From Bacteroidia bacterium (lineage in GTDB: Bacteria > Bacteroidota > Bacteroidia > B-17B0 > Aurantibacillaceae), in NCBI GenBank assembly GCA_026414605.1, contig JAOAIP010000041.1, positions 1-64,000 of the forward strand: 64,000 nucleotides of DNA, in the 5' to 3' direction. Below, piece by piece: positions 26,794-35,443 of the stretch. Every line of letters starts with the position of its first letter. Position 1 is the stretch's first letter. The position numbers and the translations under genes are program-made. A model generated the notes under the pieces. It was not told the origin of the DNA. It was given only the letters and a program-made list of their open reading frames with translations, and did not search any database.

Positions 26794-27573
26794 TTAAATT
26801 TTTATTTCACCATTAAATACATATTCTGCATTTCCTGATAAAAATACATTTTGATAGATATTGTTTTTTAATTCAAAATCCACTTGAAGTGTGCCGCCTT
26901 TTGTTGATACACTTACAGAGTATTTGGGCTTGTTGAATAGAATAGATGCCACAATAGCCGATGCCGTAACGCCTGTACCACAAGAAAGTGTTTCGTTTTC
27001 TACGCCACGTTCATACGTTCTAACGATGATAGTATTTTCATCTACAATTTGCAGAAAATTCACATTAATACCTTGTGCTTTGAAGGGTTCGCTGTAACGA
27101 ATTTTTCTACCTTCTTCATATACATTGATAGTATTGACATTCTCTACAACTTTTACATAATGGGGCGAACCTGTATTAAGAACAAAATCATTATTGTATC
27201 GTTCTACTGAACTTACATCTTTCATTTGTAGGCGAATGTAATTATCTTTTATTACTTCGGCATAGTGCATTCCATCAATGGCTTCAAAAGTCGTAGTGCG
27301 TGTAATCAAAGATAGATATTTAGCAAAAGCAACTATACATCTACCGCCATTTCCACACATTGTACTTTCTCTGCCATCAGAATTGAAGTAAATCATCTTA
27401 AAGTCGGCAGTTGAACTGTTTTCCAATAAAATCAAACCATCTGATCCAATACCAAAATGTCTATCACAAAGTTGTTGAATTTGTTGAGTTGAAAATTGAT
27501 ATTGTTGCGAACGATTGTCTATCATTACAAAATCATTGCCCGCCCCTTGATATTTGAAAAATGGTACTTTCAT
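26794..27573 (-). CDS. dapF: Diaminopimelate epimerase
   Basis: Interconverts LL- and meso-diaminopimelate for lysine and peptidoglycan synthesis. The 259-residue protein has both catalytic cysteines: Cys73 in MCGNGGRC and the second in LSCGTGVTAS near residue 207. Other family motifs are KYQGAGNDF near residue 7, GIGSDGLI near 41 and FNSDG near 63. Length is slightly below the E. coli protein (274). It lies 34 bases after the upstream membrane protein and 14 bases ahead of ispH. Confidence 0.95.
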   Translation of the reverse strand: MKVPFFKYQGAGNDFVMIDNRSQQYQFSTQQIQQLCDRHFGIGSDGLILLENSSTADFKMIYFNSDGRESTMCGNGGRCIVAFAKYLSLITRTTTFEAIDGMHYAEVIKDNYIRLQMKDVSSVERYNNDFVLNTGSPHYVKVVENVNTINVYEEGRKIRYSEPFKAQGINVNFLQIVDENTIIVRTYERGVENETLSCGTGVTASAIVASILFNKPKYSVSVSTKGGTLQVDFELKNNIYQNVFLSGNAEYVFNGEIKI

Positions 27574-27607
27574 AGATATTTAATACACGAGATAAAAAAA
27601 TTTAATT

Positions 27608-28255
27608 TTAAGGTTCTTCATTGACTTTGGCTAAAATACTATCATCATTTACTTTTATGAAAGATTGAAATTGGTCTGTATAAGGCAAATGAAAAAGCAC
27701 TTTATCGTATTTCATATACAATTCGCCTTTGTACTCATAGATGTTGATGTAAGGAATATCTTCTAATCCATACACTACTATTGCATTATTTTCGTAGAAA
27801 TATCCTTTGTTATTAAAAGGTGTTTTTTTGAAAATAATTTTGATGCTTTTGTCTTTATTAGCAATAGGAACATCAGCGATTTGTGCTATCAATGTATCTG
27901 ATGAATGCGATGATAAAGAAATGATTTTGATAATTTTTTCAGAAATAACTTTTTCTTCCAAGATGTTGTTGGAAGTCGCTACATCATTGATACTTTCAAT
28001 ATTCGTATCTTTTTGAATGGATTGTTTTTGTTTTTTGAATGGTGTTGAAGTTTTTGTTTTTTCTTCATTAGTAGATGTAGCATTATCTCTTTGTATAACT
28101 GTGATTTTAGGATAGATGGCTTCTTTTATTTGTAAGATATATTCATTTATCTTAAATAAAAAAAAGGATCCTGTAAGCACGATGCCTACTAACATTCCCG
28201 AGAGAAAGGCAGGGATTTTGGAAAAATAATTTTTTATACTTTCTTTGATATTCAT
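27608..28255 (-). CDS. Single-pass membrane protein of unknown function
   Basis: A 215-residue protein with a short N-terminal cytoplasmic end, one membrane helix (about residues 17-38, LSGMLVGIVLTGSFFLF), a Ser/Thr/Lys-rich linker (about 55-95), and a C-terminal domain of beta-like segments (IKIIFKKTP, IVVYGLEDIPYINIYEY, LYMKYDKVLFHLPY). No family recognised. It is embedded between mutS (6 bases) and dapF (34 bases) and so shares their operon; a link to their work is not evident. Confidence 0.7.
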   Translation of the reverse strand: MNIKESIKNYFSKIPAFLSGMLVGIVLTGSFFLFKINEYILQIKEAIYPKITVIQRDNATSTNEEKTKTSTPFKKQKQSIQKDTNIESINDVATSNNILEEKVISEKIIKIISLSSHSSDTLIAQIADVPIANKDKSIKIIFKKTPFNNKGYFYENNAIVVYGLEDIPYINIYEYKGELYMKYDKVLFHLPYTDQFQSFIKVNDDSILAKVNEEP

Positions 28256-28261
28256 TGCTAT

Positions 28262-30919
28262 TTATTTTTCATTAATAATTTTTTGTATTTCATTCAATTT
28301 AATCAATGCTTCAATAGGTGTAATGGTATTGAGATTAATTGCTTTTAAGATGGATTGTATTTTGTTTAATCGTTCATCTTCTAAATGGAATAAACTTAAT
28401 TGAATGGGTTTGGTAGAAGTGGTTGTGGATGGGGTATTATTAGATGGTTGGATTTGGTGTTGTTGTTCTAAAATTTTCAATACTTCTTCAGATCTTTGAA
28501 TGACTATTTGTGGCATTCCTGCCATTCGTGCCACGTGTATTCCAAAACTATGTTCGCTGCCGCCTTCTTTTAATTTTCGTAAAAATATAATCTTACCATC
28601 CAATTCTTTGACAGAGACATTGAAATTTTTTATTCGTGGAAAACGATCTGCCATTTCATTTAATTCGTGGTAATGTGTGGCAAACAAGGTTTTGGGGCGA
28701 TAAGGGTGTTCGTGCAAAAATTCTGCAATTGCCCAGGCAATAGAAATACCATCGTAAGTGGCTGTTCCACGACCAATTTCATCTAATAGCACTAAACTTC
28801 TATTAGAGATGTTGTTTAAAATGTTGGCCGTTTCGTTCATTTCTACCATAAATGTGGACTCGCCAGATGAGATATTATCAGTAGCCCCAACACGAGTAAA
28901 TATTTTATCCAAGATGCCGATTTCAGCGTATTCTGCGGGAACAAAAGAACCTATTTGAGCCATTAAAGCAATGAGTGCAGTTTGACGCAATAGTGCAGAT
29001 TTACCACTCATATTAGGTCCTGTGATCATCATAATTTGACAATCTTCAGGAGAAAGATGAATACTATTAGAAATGTATTGTTCATTAGGGGATAATTGTC
29101 TTTCTATAACAGGATGTCTTCCTTCTTTGATAATTAAGTCAAATCCTTCGTTAATAACAGGACGCGTATAGTTATAAGAAATGGCTAAGTGAGCAAAATT
29201 TAGTAATACATCCAGTTGAGCAATAATTCTTGCATTATGTAGAATAGGAGCAGTGTATTGGTTGATAGAATCTACAAGTTCGTTGAATAATGCCGTTTCA
29301 AGTTCCAATATTTTTTCTTCTGCACCGAGAATTTTTTCTTCGTATTCTTTGAGTTCAGGTGTAATATAACGCTCTGCATTCGTCAATGTTTGCTTGCGAA
29401 TCCAATCGGGCGGGACTTTGTTTTTATGCGCATTAGTAACTTCTAAATAATAACCAAATACATTGTTATATGCAATTTTTAAGGAAGGTATGTTTGTGCG
29501 TTGAATTTCTCTTTGTTGTATTTGAATTAAATAATCTTTTCCTGAATAAGCAATGTATCTTAATTCATCCAATTGAGAATGGACATTGGGCTTTATAGTT
29601 TTGCCTTTGCCAATTTGAGAGGGAGCATCTTCTTCCAGATATTGATGAATTTTGTCTTTTAATAACTCGCAAGGATTGATTTGTTCAGCGAATTTCAATA
29701 ATGCAGGATGTTGTGTAGACACTAATAATTGTTGAATCTTTTGAATGTATTGAAGCGCATTTTTCAAGACATTGACTTCACGTGGAGTAATTCGTTTTGC
29801 AACACTTCTTGCCATCATTCGTTCAACATCGCCTACTAATTTGATGAGCGAATGAATTTCTTTCAAATAATCATGATGTTGAACAAAGTATTCTACAATA
29901 TCTAAACGTTGTTGGATGGTATGGATATTTTTCAACGGCATGGCTAACCACTGACGAATCATTCTGGATCCCATTGGATTTTGGGTATTATCCAAAATGT
30001 CAATAAGGGCTTTGCCGTTTTCGTGATTGGGTTTAAAGATTTCCAAATTACGAATGGTGAATTTATCCAACCATACATATTCTGATGCATCTATTCTTTT
30101 TATAGTAGTGATGTGTTGAATATGATGGTGCTTTGTTTCATCAAGATAGTGCAATAAGCCCGCACAAGCAGCAATGGCATAAGACATGTCTTCAATACCA
30201 AAGCCCTTCAAAGAGGTAGTACCAAAATGATGTGTGAGTTGTTGATATCCATTTTGAAAATTGAAATGCCATTCATCTAAAAAGAAAGTATAAAACTGAT
30301 TGGACAATTGATCTTGCAACCAATCTTTTTTAGATTTGGAAAATAAAATTTCGCCTGGTTGAAACGTTTGAAGGACATTATCAAGGTATGCCCATTGTCC
30401 TTCGGTAACAAGAAAATCGCCGGTAGAAATATCTAAGAATGCTATTCCACCAAAATTCTTGTTTTCATCAAATACTAAAGAGGCGATGAAATTATTTTTT
30501 TGATGATCTAATATCTTATCATTAAGATGTAAGCCAGGTGTTACCAATTCCGTAATGCCGCGTTTGACGATGGTTTTAGCCAACTTAGGATCTTCTAATT
30601 GATCGCAAATAGCCACTCTGTATCCTGCTTTTACTAATTTGGGTAAATAATTATCTAAGGCATGATAAGGGAAACCTGCCAAATCCACTTCTGCGGCAGA
30701 ACCATTAGAACGTTTCGTTAATACAATGCCCAGCACTTGCGAAGTAATTTTGGCATCTTCACCAAAGGTTTCATAAAAATCGCCTACACGAAATAACAAT
30801 ATCGCATCAGGGTATTGTGCTTTGATGCTTTTGTACTGTTTCATTAAAGGCGTTTCTTTGGTTAATGCCATCTTAGTAGATTTATTATCTGTTGTATGTT
30901 CTACTATCAGATTATCCAT
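28262..30919 (-). CDS. mutS: DNA mismatch repair protein MutS
   Basis: Recognises mismatches and starts repair with MutL. The 885-residue protein has domain I with the mismatch-wedge phenylalanine in GDFYE (Phe48), connector and lever domains, clamp, and the ABC ATPase with GPNMSGKS near residues 634-641, DEIGRGT near 710 and the TLFATHYHEL motif near 745. Residues 10-25 precede the usual N-terminal MKQYxxIK, so the true start could be Met17 or Met26. The ATG at 30919 overlaps the stop of miaE (ATGGATAA shared), supporting it by coupling. Confidence 0.96.
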   Translation of the reverse strand: MDNLIVEHTTDNKSTKMALTKETPLMKQYKSIKAQYPDAILLFRVGDFYETFGEDAKITSQVLGIVLTKRSNGSAAEVDLAGFPYHALDNYLPKLVKAGYRVAICDQLEDPKLAKTIVKRGITELVTPGLHLNDKILDHQKNNFIASLVFDENKNFGGIAFLDISTGDFLVTEGQWAYLDNVLQTFQPGEILFSKSKKDWLQDQLSNQFYTFFLDEWHFNFQNGYQQLTHHFGTTSLKGFGIEDMSYAIAACAGLLHYLDETKHHHIQHITTIKRIDASEYVWLDKFTIRNLEIFKPNHENGKALIDILDNTQNPMGSRMIRQWLAMPLKNIHTIQQRLDIVEYFVQHHDYLKEIHSLIKLVGDVERMMARSVAKRITPREVNVLKNALQYIQKIQQLLVSTQHPALLKFAEQINPCELLKDKIHQYLEEDAPSQIGKGKTIKPNVHSQLDELRYIAYSGKDYLIQIQQREIQRTNIPSLKIAYNNVFGYYLEVTNAHKNKVPPDWIRKQTLTNAERYITPELKEYEEKILGAEEKILELETALFNELVDSINQYTAPILHNARIIAQLDVLLNFAHLAISYNYTRPVINEGFDLIIKEGRHPVIERQLSPNEQYISNSIHLSPEDCQIMMITGPNMSGKSALLRQTALIALMAQIGSFVPAEYAEIGILDKIFTRVGATDNISSGESTFMVEMNETANILNNISNRSLVLLDEIGRGTATYDGISIAWAIAEFLHEHPYRPKTLFATHYHELNEMADRFPRIKNFNVSVKELDGKIIFLRKLKEGGSEHSFGIHVARMAGMPQIVIQRSEEVLKILEQQHQIQPSNNTPSTTTSTKPIQLSLFHLEDERLNKIQSILKAINLNTITPIEALIKLNEIQKIINEK

Positions 30920-31496
30920 GGATCAGTTCTTTTTTACCATATTTTTGAATGATGGTGTTTTCATAATCCAACCATTCTTGCCAACGTTTATCTATATCTT
31001 CAAAATGTCCACATAATTTTTTAGCCAATTGAATAAACGTTGTATAATGTCGTGCTTCACTAATCATCAGTGTTCTATAAAATTCTTTTAAATCATCATC
31101 AGAAATATGTTCACTCAACAATTTAAATCGCTCGCAACTTCTGGCTTCTATCATTGCTGCGAAAAGCAATCTATCAATGAGTACTGCTTCACGACGACCG
31201 CCCTTTCTTATAAAATTATACAAATCGTTGACATAAGGATCTTTGCGTTCACATCCAAAATCAAAGTTTCTTTCTTTGAGTTTTTGCAGGACCATTTCAA
31301 AATGTTGTAATTCTTCTTGTGCTAATTTAACCATTACTTCTGCTAATTCTGGATATTCAGGAAAATTGACAATAAGTGAGATGGCATGGCTGGCTGCTTT
31401 TTGTTCGCAATAAGCATGATCAATTAAAATTTCTTTGATGTTTTGTTGTGCTATATCAATCCACTCAAGAGGAGTTGTAAATTTTAATCCAAGCAT
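30912..31496 (-). CDS. miaE: tRNA-(ms2io6A)-hydroxylase MiaE
   Basis: Di-iron monooxygenase that hydroxylates the isopentenyl group of ms2i6A37 in tRNAs reading UNN codons. The 194-residue ferritin-like four-helix bundle has the two iron-binding repeats: HAYCEQKAASHA near residue 27 with EELQHFEMV near 81, and EARSCERFKLL near 117 with SEARHYTTFI near 147. Length matches the short form of MiaE. It is the first gene of a five-gene operon with mutS, an unknown membrane protein, dapF and ispH; a -7 promoter element lies at 31542-31549. MiaA and MiaB, needed to make the substrate, are not in the window. Confidence 0.93.
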   Translation of the reverse strand: MLGLKFTTPLEWIDIAQQNIKEILIDHAYCEQKAASHAISLIVNFPEYPELAEVMVKLAQEELQHFEMVLQKLKERNFDFGCERKDPYVNDLYNFIRKGGRREAVLIDRLLFAAMIEARSCERFKLLSEHISDDDLKEFYRTLMISEARHYTTFIQLAKKLCGHFEDIDKRWQEWLDYENTIIQKYGKKELIHG

Positions 31497-31541
31497 ATTT
31501 GAAAATCTTTTGGAAGTAAAATGATTGTATTTTTCAATCTA

Positions 31542-31549
31542 CAAACATA
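31542..31549 (-). promoter_or_regulatory. Bacteroidota -7 element of the miaE-mutS operon
   Basis: TATGTTTG on the minus strand fits TAnnTTTG and lies 45 bases ahead of the miaE ATG. An upstream TTG is at 24 rather than 20 bases, so the -33 half is poor. Confidence 0.5.
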
Positions 31550-31596
31550 CAGATTTTTTTGCTGTAACTAAAACAACAAAGAAGAAAAAAATGTTT

Positions 31597-31630
31597 AAAA
31601 ATAAAAAGCCCTTCCTATGCGGAAGGGCTT
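31597..31630 (-). terminator. Rho-independent terminator of the H1-like gene
   Basis: On the minus strand AAGCCCTTCC and GGAAGGGCTT form a 10 bp stem around a 5-base loop, followed by TTTTTATTTTT. It separates the H1-like gene from the miaE promoter. Confidence 0.85.
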
Positions 31631-31631
31631 A

Positions 31632-31654
31632 AACACTGCACTTGTAGCAGTGTT
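31632..31654 (-). terminator. Second stem-loop overlapping the H1-like stop codon
   Basis: AACACTGC (31632-31639) pairs with GCAGTGTT (31647-31654) around a 7-base loop. It overlaps the TAA of the H1-like gene and directly precedes the main terminator, making tandem hairpins; it may protect the 3' end of a short, abundant mRNA (inference). Confidence 0.55.
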
Positions 31655-31778
31655 ATTTTTTCTTAGCTGCTTTTTTGGTTGCTTTCTTTGTAGCTTTTTT
31701 TGTTGCTTTCTTAGCAGCTTTTTTGGTTGCTTTCTTAGCAACTTTTTTAGTTGCTTTTTTAACCGCTTTTTTTGCCAT
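31653..31778 (-). CDS. Histone H1-like lysine/alanine/threonine-rich DNA-binding peptide
   Basis: A 41-residue peptide made of nearly pure KKA(T/A/V) repeats: MAKKAVKKATKKVAKKATKK, then KKAA and KKAT units and a KKK end. This composition matches the C-terminal tail of eukaryotic histone H1 and of bacterial Hc1-like proteins, which bind and compact DNA through charge. A Met-Ala start and a stop followed by tandem terminator hairpins support it as a real, well-expressed gene although it is very short. A weak promoter (one mismatch, TTACTTTG at 31803-31810) lies 25 bases upstream. It may be a nucleoid protein; the basic tail of the helicase at 8170 is of similar make-up. Confidence 0.8.
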   Translation of the reverse strand: MAKKAVKKATKKVAKKATKKAAKKATKKATKKATKKAAKKK

Positions 31779-31986
31779 GGTTTTATGTTTTTAAGGTTTG
31801 CTACAAAGTAAAGGAATTTATTTCGTATAATAAAATTTCTAATAAATTTTTTTTCAACAGGTTATTGTTGATATCCACAATAAAACTATCAATAAACTAC
31901 AATGCAATTATCCTATTCATTATTTGCATACTATTTATCATCTCTGCAATGCCTTATTTTACAAGTGTTTTGAAGGATACTCAACA

Positions 31987-33615
31987 TTATTTTATATCTT
32001 TCCAATCTATCACCACATCCCAATTATTAATCAACTTAATAGGTTTAGGATACATAAAAATTTTTTCTGCAAATTGTTTATTGGGATAATGTAATAAGTA
32101 TTTATGCTTATCCCACTGATGATTCAAATTATCGTCTTGAATAATTTTAATTAAATAAGTATCAGGAATTAGGTTTTTGAATGTTACGGATTGTAGATTA
32201 GATGCGGCAATCGGCAGGTGAATAGATTGTGCATACATAATTTTGTGCTGTGTGTTACACAATGTTACAATATAATTTTTCTTTTCGGGAAATAAGATAT
32301 TAATAGTTAATTGAGCATAATTTTCTGCACTGGTTGTTTTGACAACTATTTTTTGATATTCTATGCTATCGTTTGAATACATTGATTTTACAGGCAATTT
32401 CAATACATAAGAAGAATTTTGTTGAAGAGGATAGGTAATGAAAATTTTATCAGAAGAAAATCGCAAATACTTATTTAGTGAAATTAAATGAGTGCTGTCT
32501 TTATCTTGATACATTATTATTTTGTTGGCTATCCAATTACTATCTATCCAATGATTAGCATAAATAATAATGGGATTAAAGTAAGGATATTGTTGAGTAG
32601 TATAGGGAATAGTGTATTGTGGTTTAAATTTTTTATTGATTGGCAATGCTTTTTTTATGGTATCTTGTTGAAAAGAATTTTTAATCACAAATAGGGCTGT
32701 ATCTATTGATTTTACAAGTATTTTACAGGTATCAGAAGGAATGGTATCGTTAATGATTTGCAATTGATTTTTTGAATAAACAAGTTTGTAACGATCAGGA
32801 AAATTATAGATTAAAAAAATATGATAAGGATCTGGTTCATAAATTCTCTTTAATGGATTTTTAGAGGGTTGATCTTCTGTAATCAAAAAATCTATAATAC
32901 TGTCTTTTTCAGGATTTATGGGCCTTTCAGTAAATCCAATTTTTTCTTTTAATGGATCGTAGTAAAAATTATTATTGTTATCTGTGTAAGCGATAAGTTT
33001 AAAATTTTTAGCAGGCAAATGTTCAATCTTATAATTTCCATCTGTATTCGTACGAGTGAAATACAGGGGCTTTTCTTTTAATATAATAGAGTCATTACTT
33101 TGGTCATCATATAGAGCCACTAAAACAGATTTTTCTTTTTCTAATGTATAAGCGTTTTGCACTGTGCCTTTGATGTATAAACTATCTAATGCTTTTCCTG
33201 TACTAAAGACATATTCAATATTGTCAAGTGTATTTTTTTCTGTAAGATCTGCAACTGCTTTATTTAAGATGATTTTGTAGGTTGTATTTTTTTGTAATGT
33301 GTCTAAAATTAGAACTTCAAGTGTTTTATTCTTTACAGTCCATTTTACTGGATGTTTCAAGTTAGGTATAACAATGATATTTTCATTTGGATTAATTAAT
33401 TGGATTTTTTCATTAAAGGTAAAAACAATTTTTTGAGGCGTAATATTGGTTGATTTATTTTCAGGAAAAGTATTTACCAATTTAGGAGGCATACGATCTT
33501 TTTCACCGCCTGTGAGGGGCACTATTTGAGCACATTGATAAAACAATAACACTAATAAACTACTCCAAAAAATCTTTAAATATTGATTACTAAAAAACAT
33601 TAACACATATTTCAT
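31987..33615 (-). CDS. Ig-like domain lipoprotein (SbsA Ig-like type)
   Basis: A lipid-anchored surface protein of about 542 residues. The start is uncertain: candidate ATGs at 33627, 33624, 33615 and 33600 all precede a hydrophobic helix and a lipobox-like cysteine (FYQCAQ). The mature N-terminus reads IVPLTGGEKDRMPPKLVNTFPENKSTNI and enters an SbsA-type Ig-like domain (KIVFTFNEKIQL, TYKIILNKAVADLTEKN). A second beta domain with a TDGNYKIEHLPAKNFKL phrase, resembling a carboxypeptidase regulatory-like fold, follows near residue 190. This architecture is common in Bacteroidota and unassigned in function. It follows the DoxX-like gene by about 25 bases. Confidence 0.78.
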   Translation of the reverse strand: MKYVLMFFSNQYLKIFWSSLLVLLFYQCAQIVPLTGGEKDRMPPKLVNTFPENKSTNITPQKIVFTFNEKIQLINPNENIIVIPNLKHPVKWTVKNKTLEVLILDTLQKNTTYKIILNKAVADLTEKNTLDNIEYVFSTGKALDSLYIKGTVQNAYTLEKEKSVLVALYDDQSNDSIILKEKPLYFTRTNTDGNYKIEHLPAKNFKLIAYTDNNNNFYYDPLKEKIGFTERPINPEKDSIIDFLITEDQPSKNPLKRIYEPDPYHIFLIYNFPDRYKLVYSKNQLQIINDTIPSDTCKILVKSIDTALFVIKNSFQQDTIKKALPINKKFKPQYTIPYTTQQYPYFNPIIIYANHWIDSNWIANKIIMYQDKDSTHLISLNKYLRFSSDKIFITYPLQQNSSYVLKLPVKSMYSNDSIEYQKIVVKTTSAENYAQLTINILFPEKKNYIVTLCNTQHKIMYAQSIHLPIAASNLQSVTFKNLIPDTYLIKIIQDDNLNHQWDKHKYLLHYPNKQFAEKIFMYPKPIKLINNWDVVIDWKDIK

Positions 33616-33640
33616 CAAATGCATCATCAACAAAAAACAA

Positions 33641-34057
33641 TTATCTTAAATAATTATCAAGCGTAAAAACAGCGGTTGAGGAGGGAAGGAAAAGTTGTAT
33701 ACACAACAAAATAAATCTTGGAAAAAAGTATTTCATATCCCACATTGGTTTAATGTAAGAAAATCCAAATGCCGCAATCAACATATCAATGCCTAAAGCA
33801 TACAATGCTTCATTTCTAAACAATCCTAAAAACAATAATACCGAAGAAATAAGTTCCAAATAAGCAGTTACATACACACCTATTTGAACAATAGGCAAAG
33901 GAAATTTTTGTTCCGAATTTTGGTAGTAAATAATATTCGTTGCTTCTTTTAGTCCTATGCGAAAAATACGATCATAGGCCTGAAAGAAAAATAAAATAGC
34001 TAATAACATTCTACTTAACCATTCTAAAACAATTAAATTTATTTCTTGTACTAACAT
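33641..34057 (-). CDS. DoxX-like integral membrane protein
   Basis: A 138-residue membrane protein with four predicted helices (about residues 12-28, 58-78, 84-102, 112-128) in the arrangement of DoxX/DoxD-like proteins; Arg16 and the GLKEA/SYIKPMWDMKYFFPR segments fit the family roughly. The start MLVQEINLIVLEWLSRM is the only ATG ahead of helix 1. It lies between the dihydroorotase homologue (29 bases) and the Ig-like lipoprotein (25 bases) and looks co-transcribed. Function of bacterial DoxX proteins is often a redox or quinone-linked membrane role; none can be assigned here. Confidence 0.65.
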   Translation of the reverse strand: MLVQEINLIVLEWLSRMLLAILFFFQAYDRIFRIGLKEATNIIYYQNSEQKFPLPIVQIGVYVTAYLELISSVLLFLGLFRNEALYALGIDMLIAAFGFSYIKPMWDMKYFFPRFILLCIQLFLPSSTAVFTLDNYLR

Positions 34058-34086
34058 ATAATTGTGTTTTCATTATGCTTTACTAA

Positions 34087-35382
34087 TTAAGCCAGATTGG
34101 ATGTCTTTTGAGTATTTTTATTAAAGAATGTTTTTTCTTTATTGACAATACCAATTACTTTTCCTTTTAATGTGATATTAAATAAAGGAGAATTATGAGA
34201 TAAAGATAAATTATTATCAGAAGTGAATACAAAATTTTCTTGTGGATCAAAAATAGTAAGTTCTGCTACTTGATTTTCTTGGATACTTGTTTGTGGTAAT
34301 TGAAGTATTTCTCGGGGCTTGTTTGCAAAAGCATCTATAAGTGTTTCAAGTTCATTGGACAAAATTGTATTCGCCACAGCAAAAGCCGTTTGTAAGTTGA
34401 TAATTCCAAAATCGGCTAAATCAAATTCTAAATTTTTACTTTCTTCATCTTGTGGTTGATGATCGGATACTAAAACATCAATTGTTCTGTTGAGAACGGC
34501 TTTTATCAATGCTTTTCTATCTTCTTCTGTGCGGAGTGGGGGCATTAACTTAAAATTAGTATCAAAATCTTTAAGTACAGTATCGTTGAAATACAAGTAA
34601 GTAGTAGCCGTTCCACAAGTGATGTGTAATCCTTTGTTTTTGGCTTGTTTGATAAGATCTACACTTCTTTTGCAAGATATAATTGGAATATGCACACGCA
34701 CATTTGGATAATATTCCATCAATTCAATGATGGTTTGCAAAGCAATTGTTTCAGCAATATAGGGAATTCCTTTCATTCCAAGATAGGCAGACATCTCGCT
34801 CTCGTTCATTTGTCCATTTTGTGAAAGATAATAATCATTGCAATGTAAAATTAGCAAGTCGTTTATATTTTGTGCATACAACATTGCACGCATTAGTAGG
34901 TGTGTGTTTTTGATACTTTTTTTGTAGTCCGAAAACGCTATTGCACCGCCTAATTTCATATCATACATTTCTGCTAAATCTTCCCCTTTTTGTTGATGTG
35001 TAATAGTTCCAACAGGTAATAATCGCACGATATTATTTTGACTTTGTTGAATTAAAAATTCAATCATTGGACGATTGTGCAAAGGAGGATTGGTTGATGA
35101 ATGTACCGCAACCGCAGTAAAACCGCCCGCAGCAGCCGACTTTAATCCTGATTCTACGGTTTCTTTTTGTTCATAACCAGGTTCGCCAAATACACATTGC
35201 ATATCTATCCATCCTGGAGAGACAGATAAATTGGGCGATTCAATGATGGTGTATTTTTTATCATCGGGGATAGTATCACTAATAGTAATAATTTTACCAT
35301 TTTCAATGATGATATTTTTTTTCTTCAAATGATAAGGACTGTTCTTATCGTAAATTTTTGCTTTATGTAAAATGAGTTTCAT
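34087..35382 (-). CDS. Dihydroorotase-like amidohydrolase lacking canonical metal ligands
   Basis: A 431-residue member of the class I dihydroorotase family of the amidohydrolase superfamily (pyrimidine synthesis ring closure of carbamoyl aspartate). The fold is clear: LSVSPGWID near residue 52, GEPGYEQKETVESGLKSAAA near 66, FKLMPPLRTEEDRKAL near 277 and VSDHQPQDEE near 309. However the His-x-His metal pair expected after the strand-1 Asp60 is replaced by Gln62 and Val64, the HVS histidine is replaced by IIS, and the PHH region reads TTYL. It may be a metal-free or inactive partner of aspartate transcarbamoylase, as described for Pseudomonas PyrC-like proteins, or a divergent enzyme. I recall close relatives in Bacteroidota with the same loss. 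Confidence 0.82.
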   Translation of the reverse strand: MKLILHKAKIYDKNSPYHLKKKNIIIENGKIITISDTIPDDKKYTIIESPNLSVSPGWIDMQCVFGEPGYEQKETVESGLKSAAAGGFTAVAVHSSTNPPLHNRPMIEFLIQQSQNNIVRLLPVGTITHQQKGEDLAEMYDMKLGGAIAFSDYKKSIKNTHLLMRAMLYAQNINDLLILHCNDYYLSQNGQMNESEMSAYLGMKGIPYIAETIALQTIIELMEYYPNVRVHIPIISCKRSVDLIKQAKNKGLHITCGTATTYLYFNDTVLKDFDTNFKLMPPLRTEEDRKALIKAVLNRTIDVLVSDHQPQDEESKNLEFDLADFGIINLQTAFAVANTILSNELETLIDAFANKPREILQLPQTSIQENQVAELTIFDPQENFVFTSDNNLSLSHNSPLFNITLKGKVIGIVNKEKTFFNKNTQKTSNLA

Positions 35383-35443
35383 AAGTATTCATTTAACTGT
35401 GTATTGATGGTTGATATTCGCATTTTCAAAGAGATCAAGAATT

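Noticed and set aside
31617-31811. Plus-strand frame of 64 Phe/Cys-rich residues
   Set aside because: It is the antisense reading of the lysine-rich H1-like gene.
31772-32089. Plus-strand frame of 105 residues with a hydrophobic stretch
   Set aside because: It overlaps the start of the H1-like gene and the end of the Ig-like lipoprotein on the other strand and has no promoter or family features.
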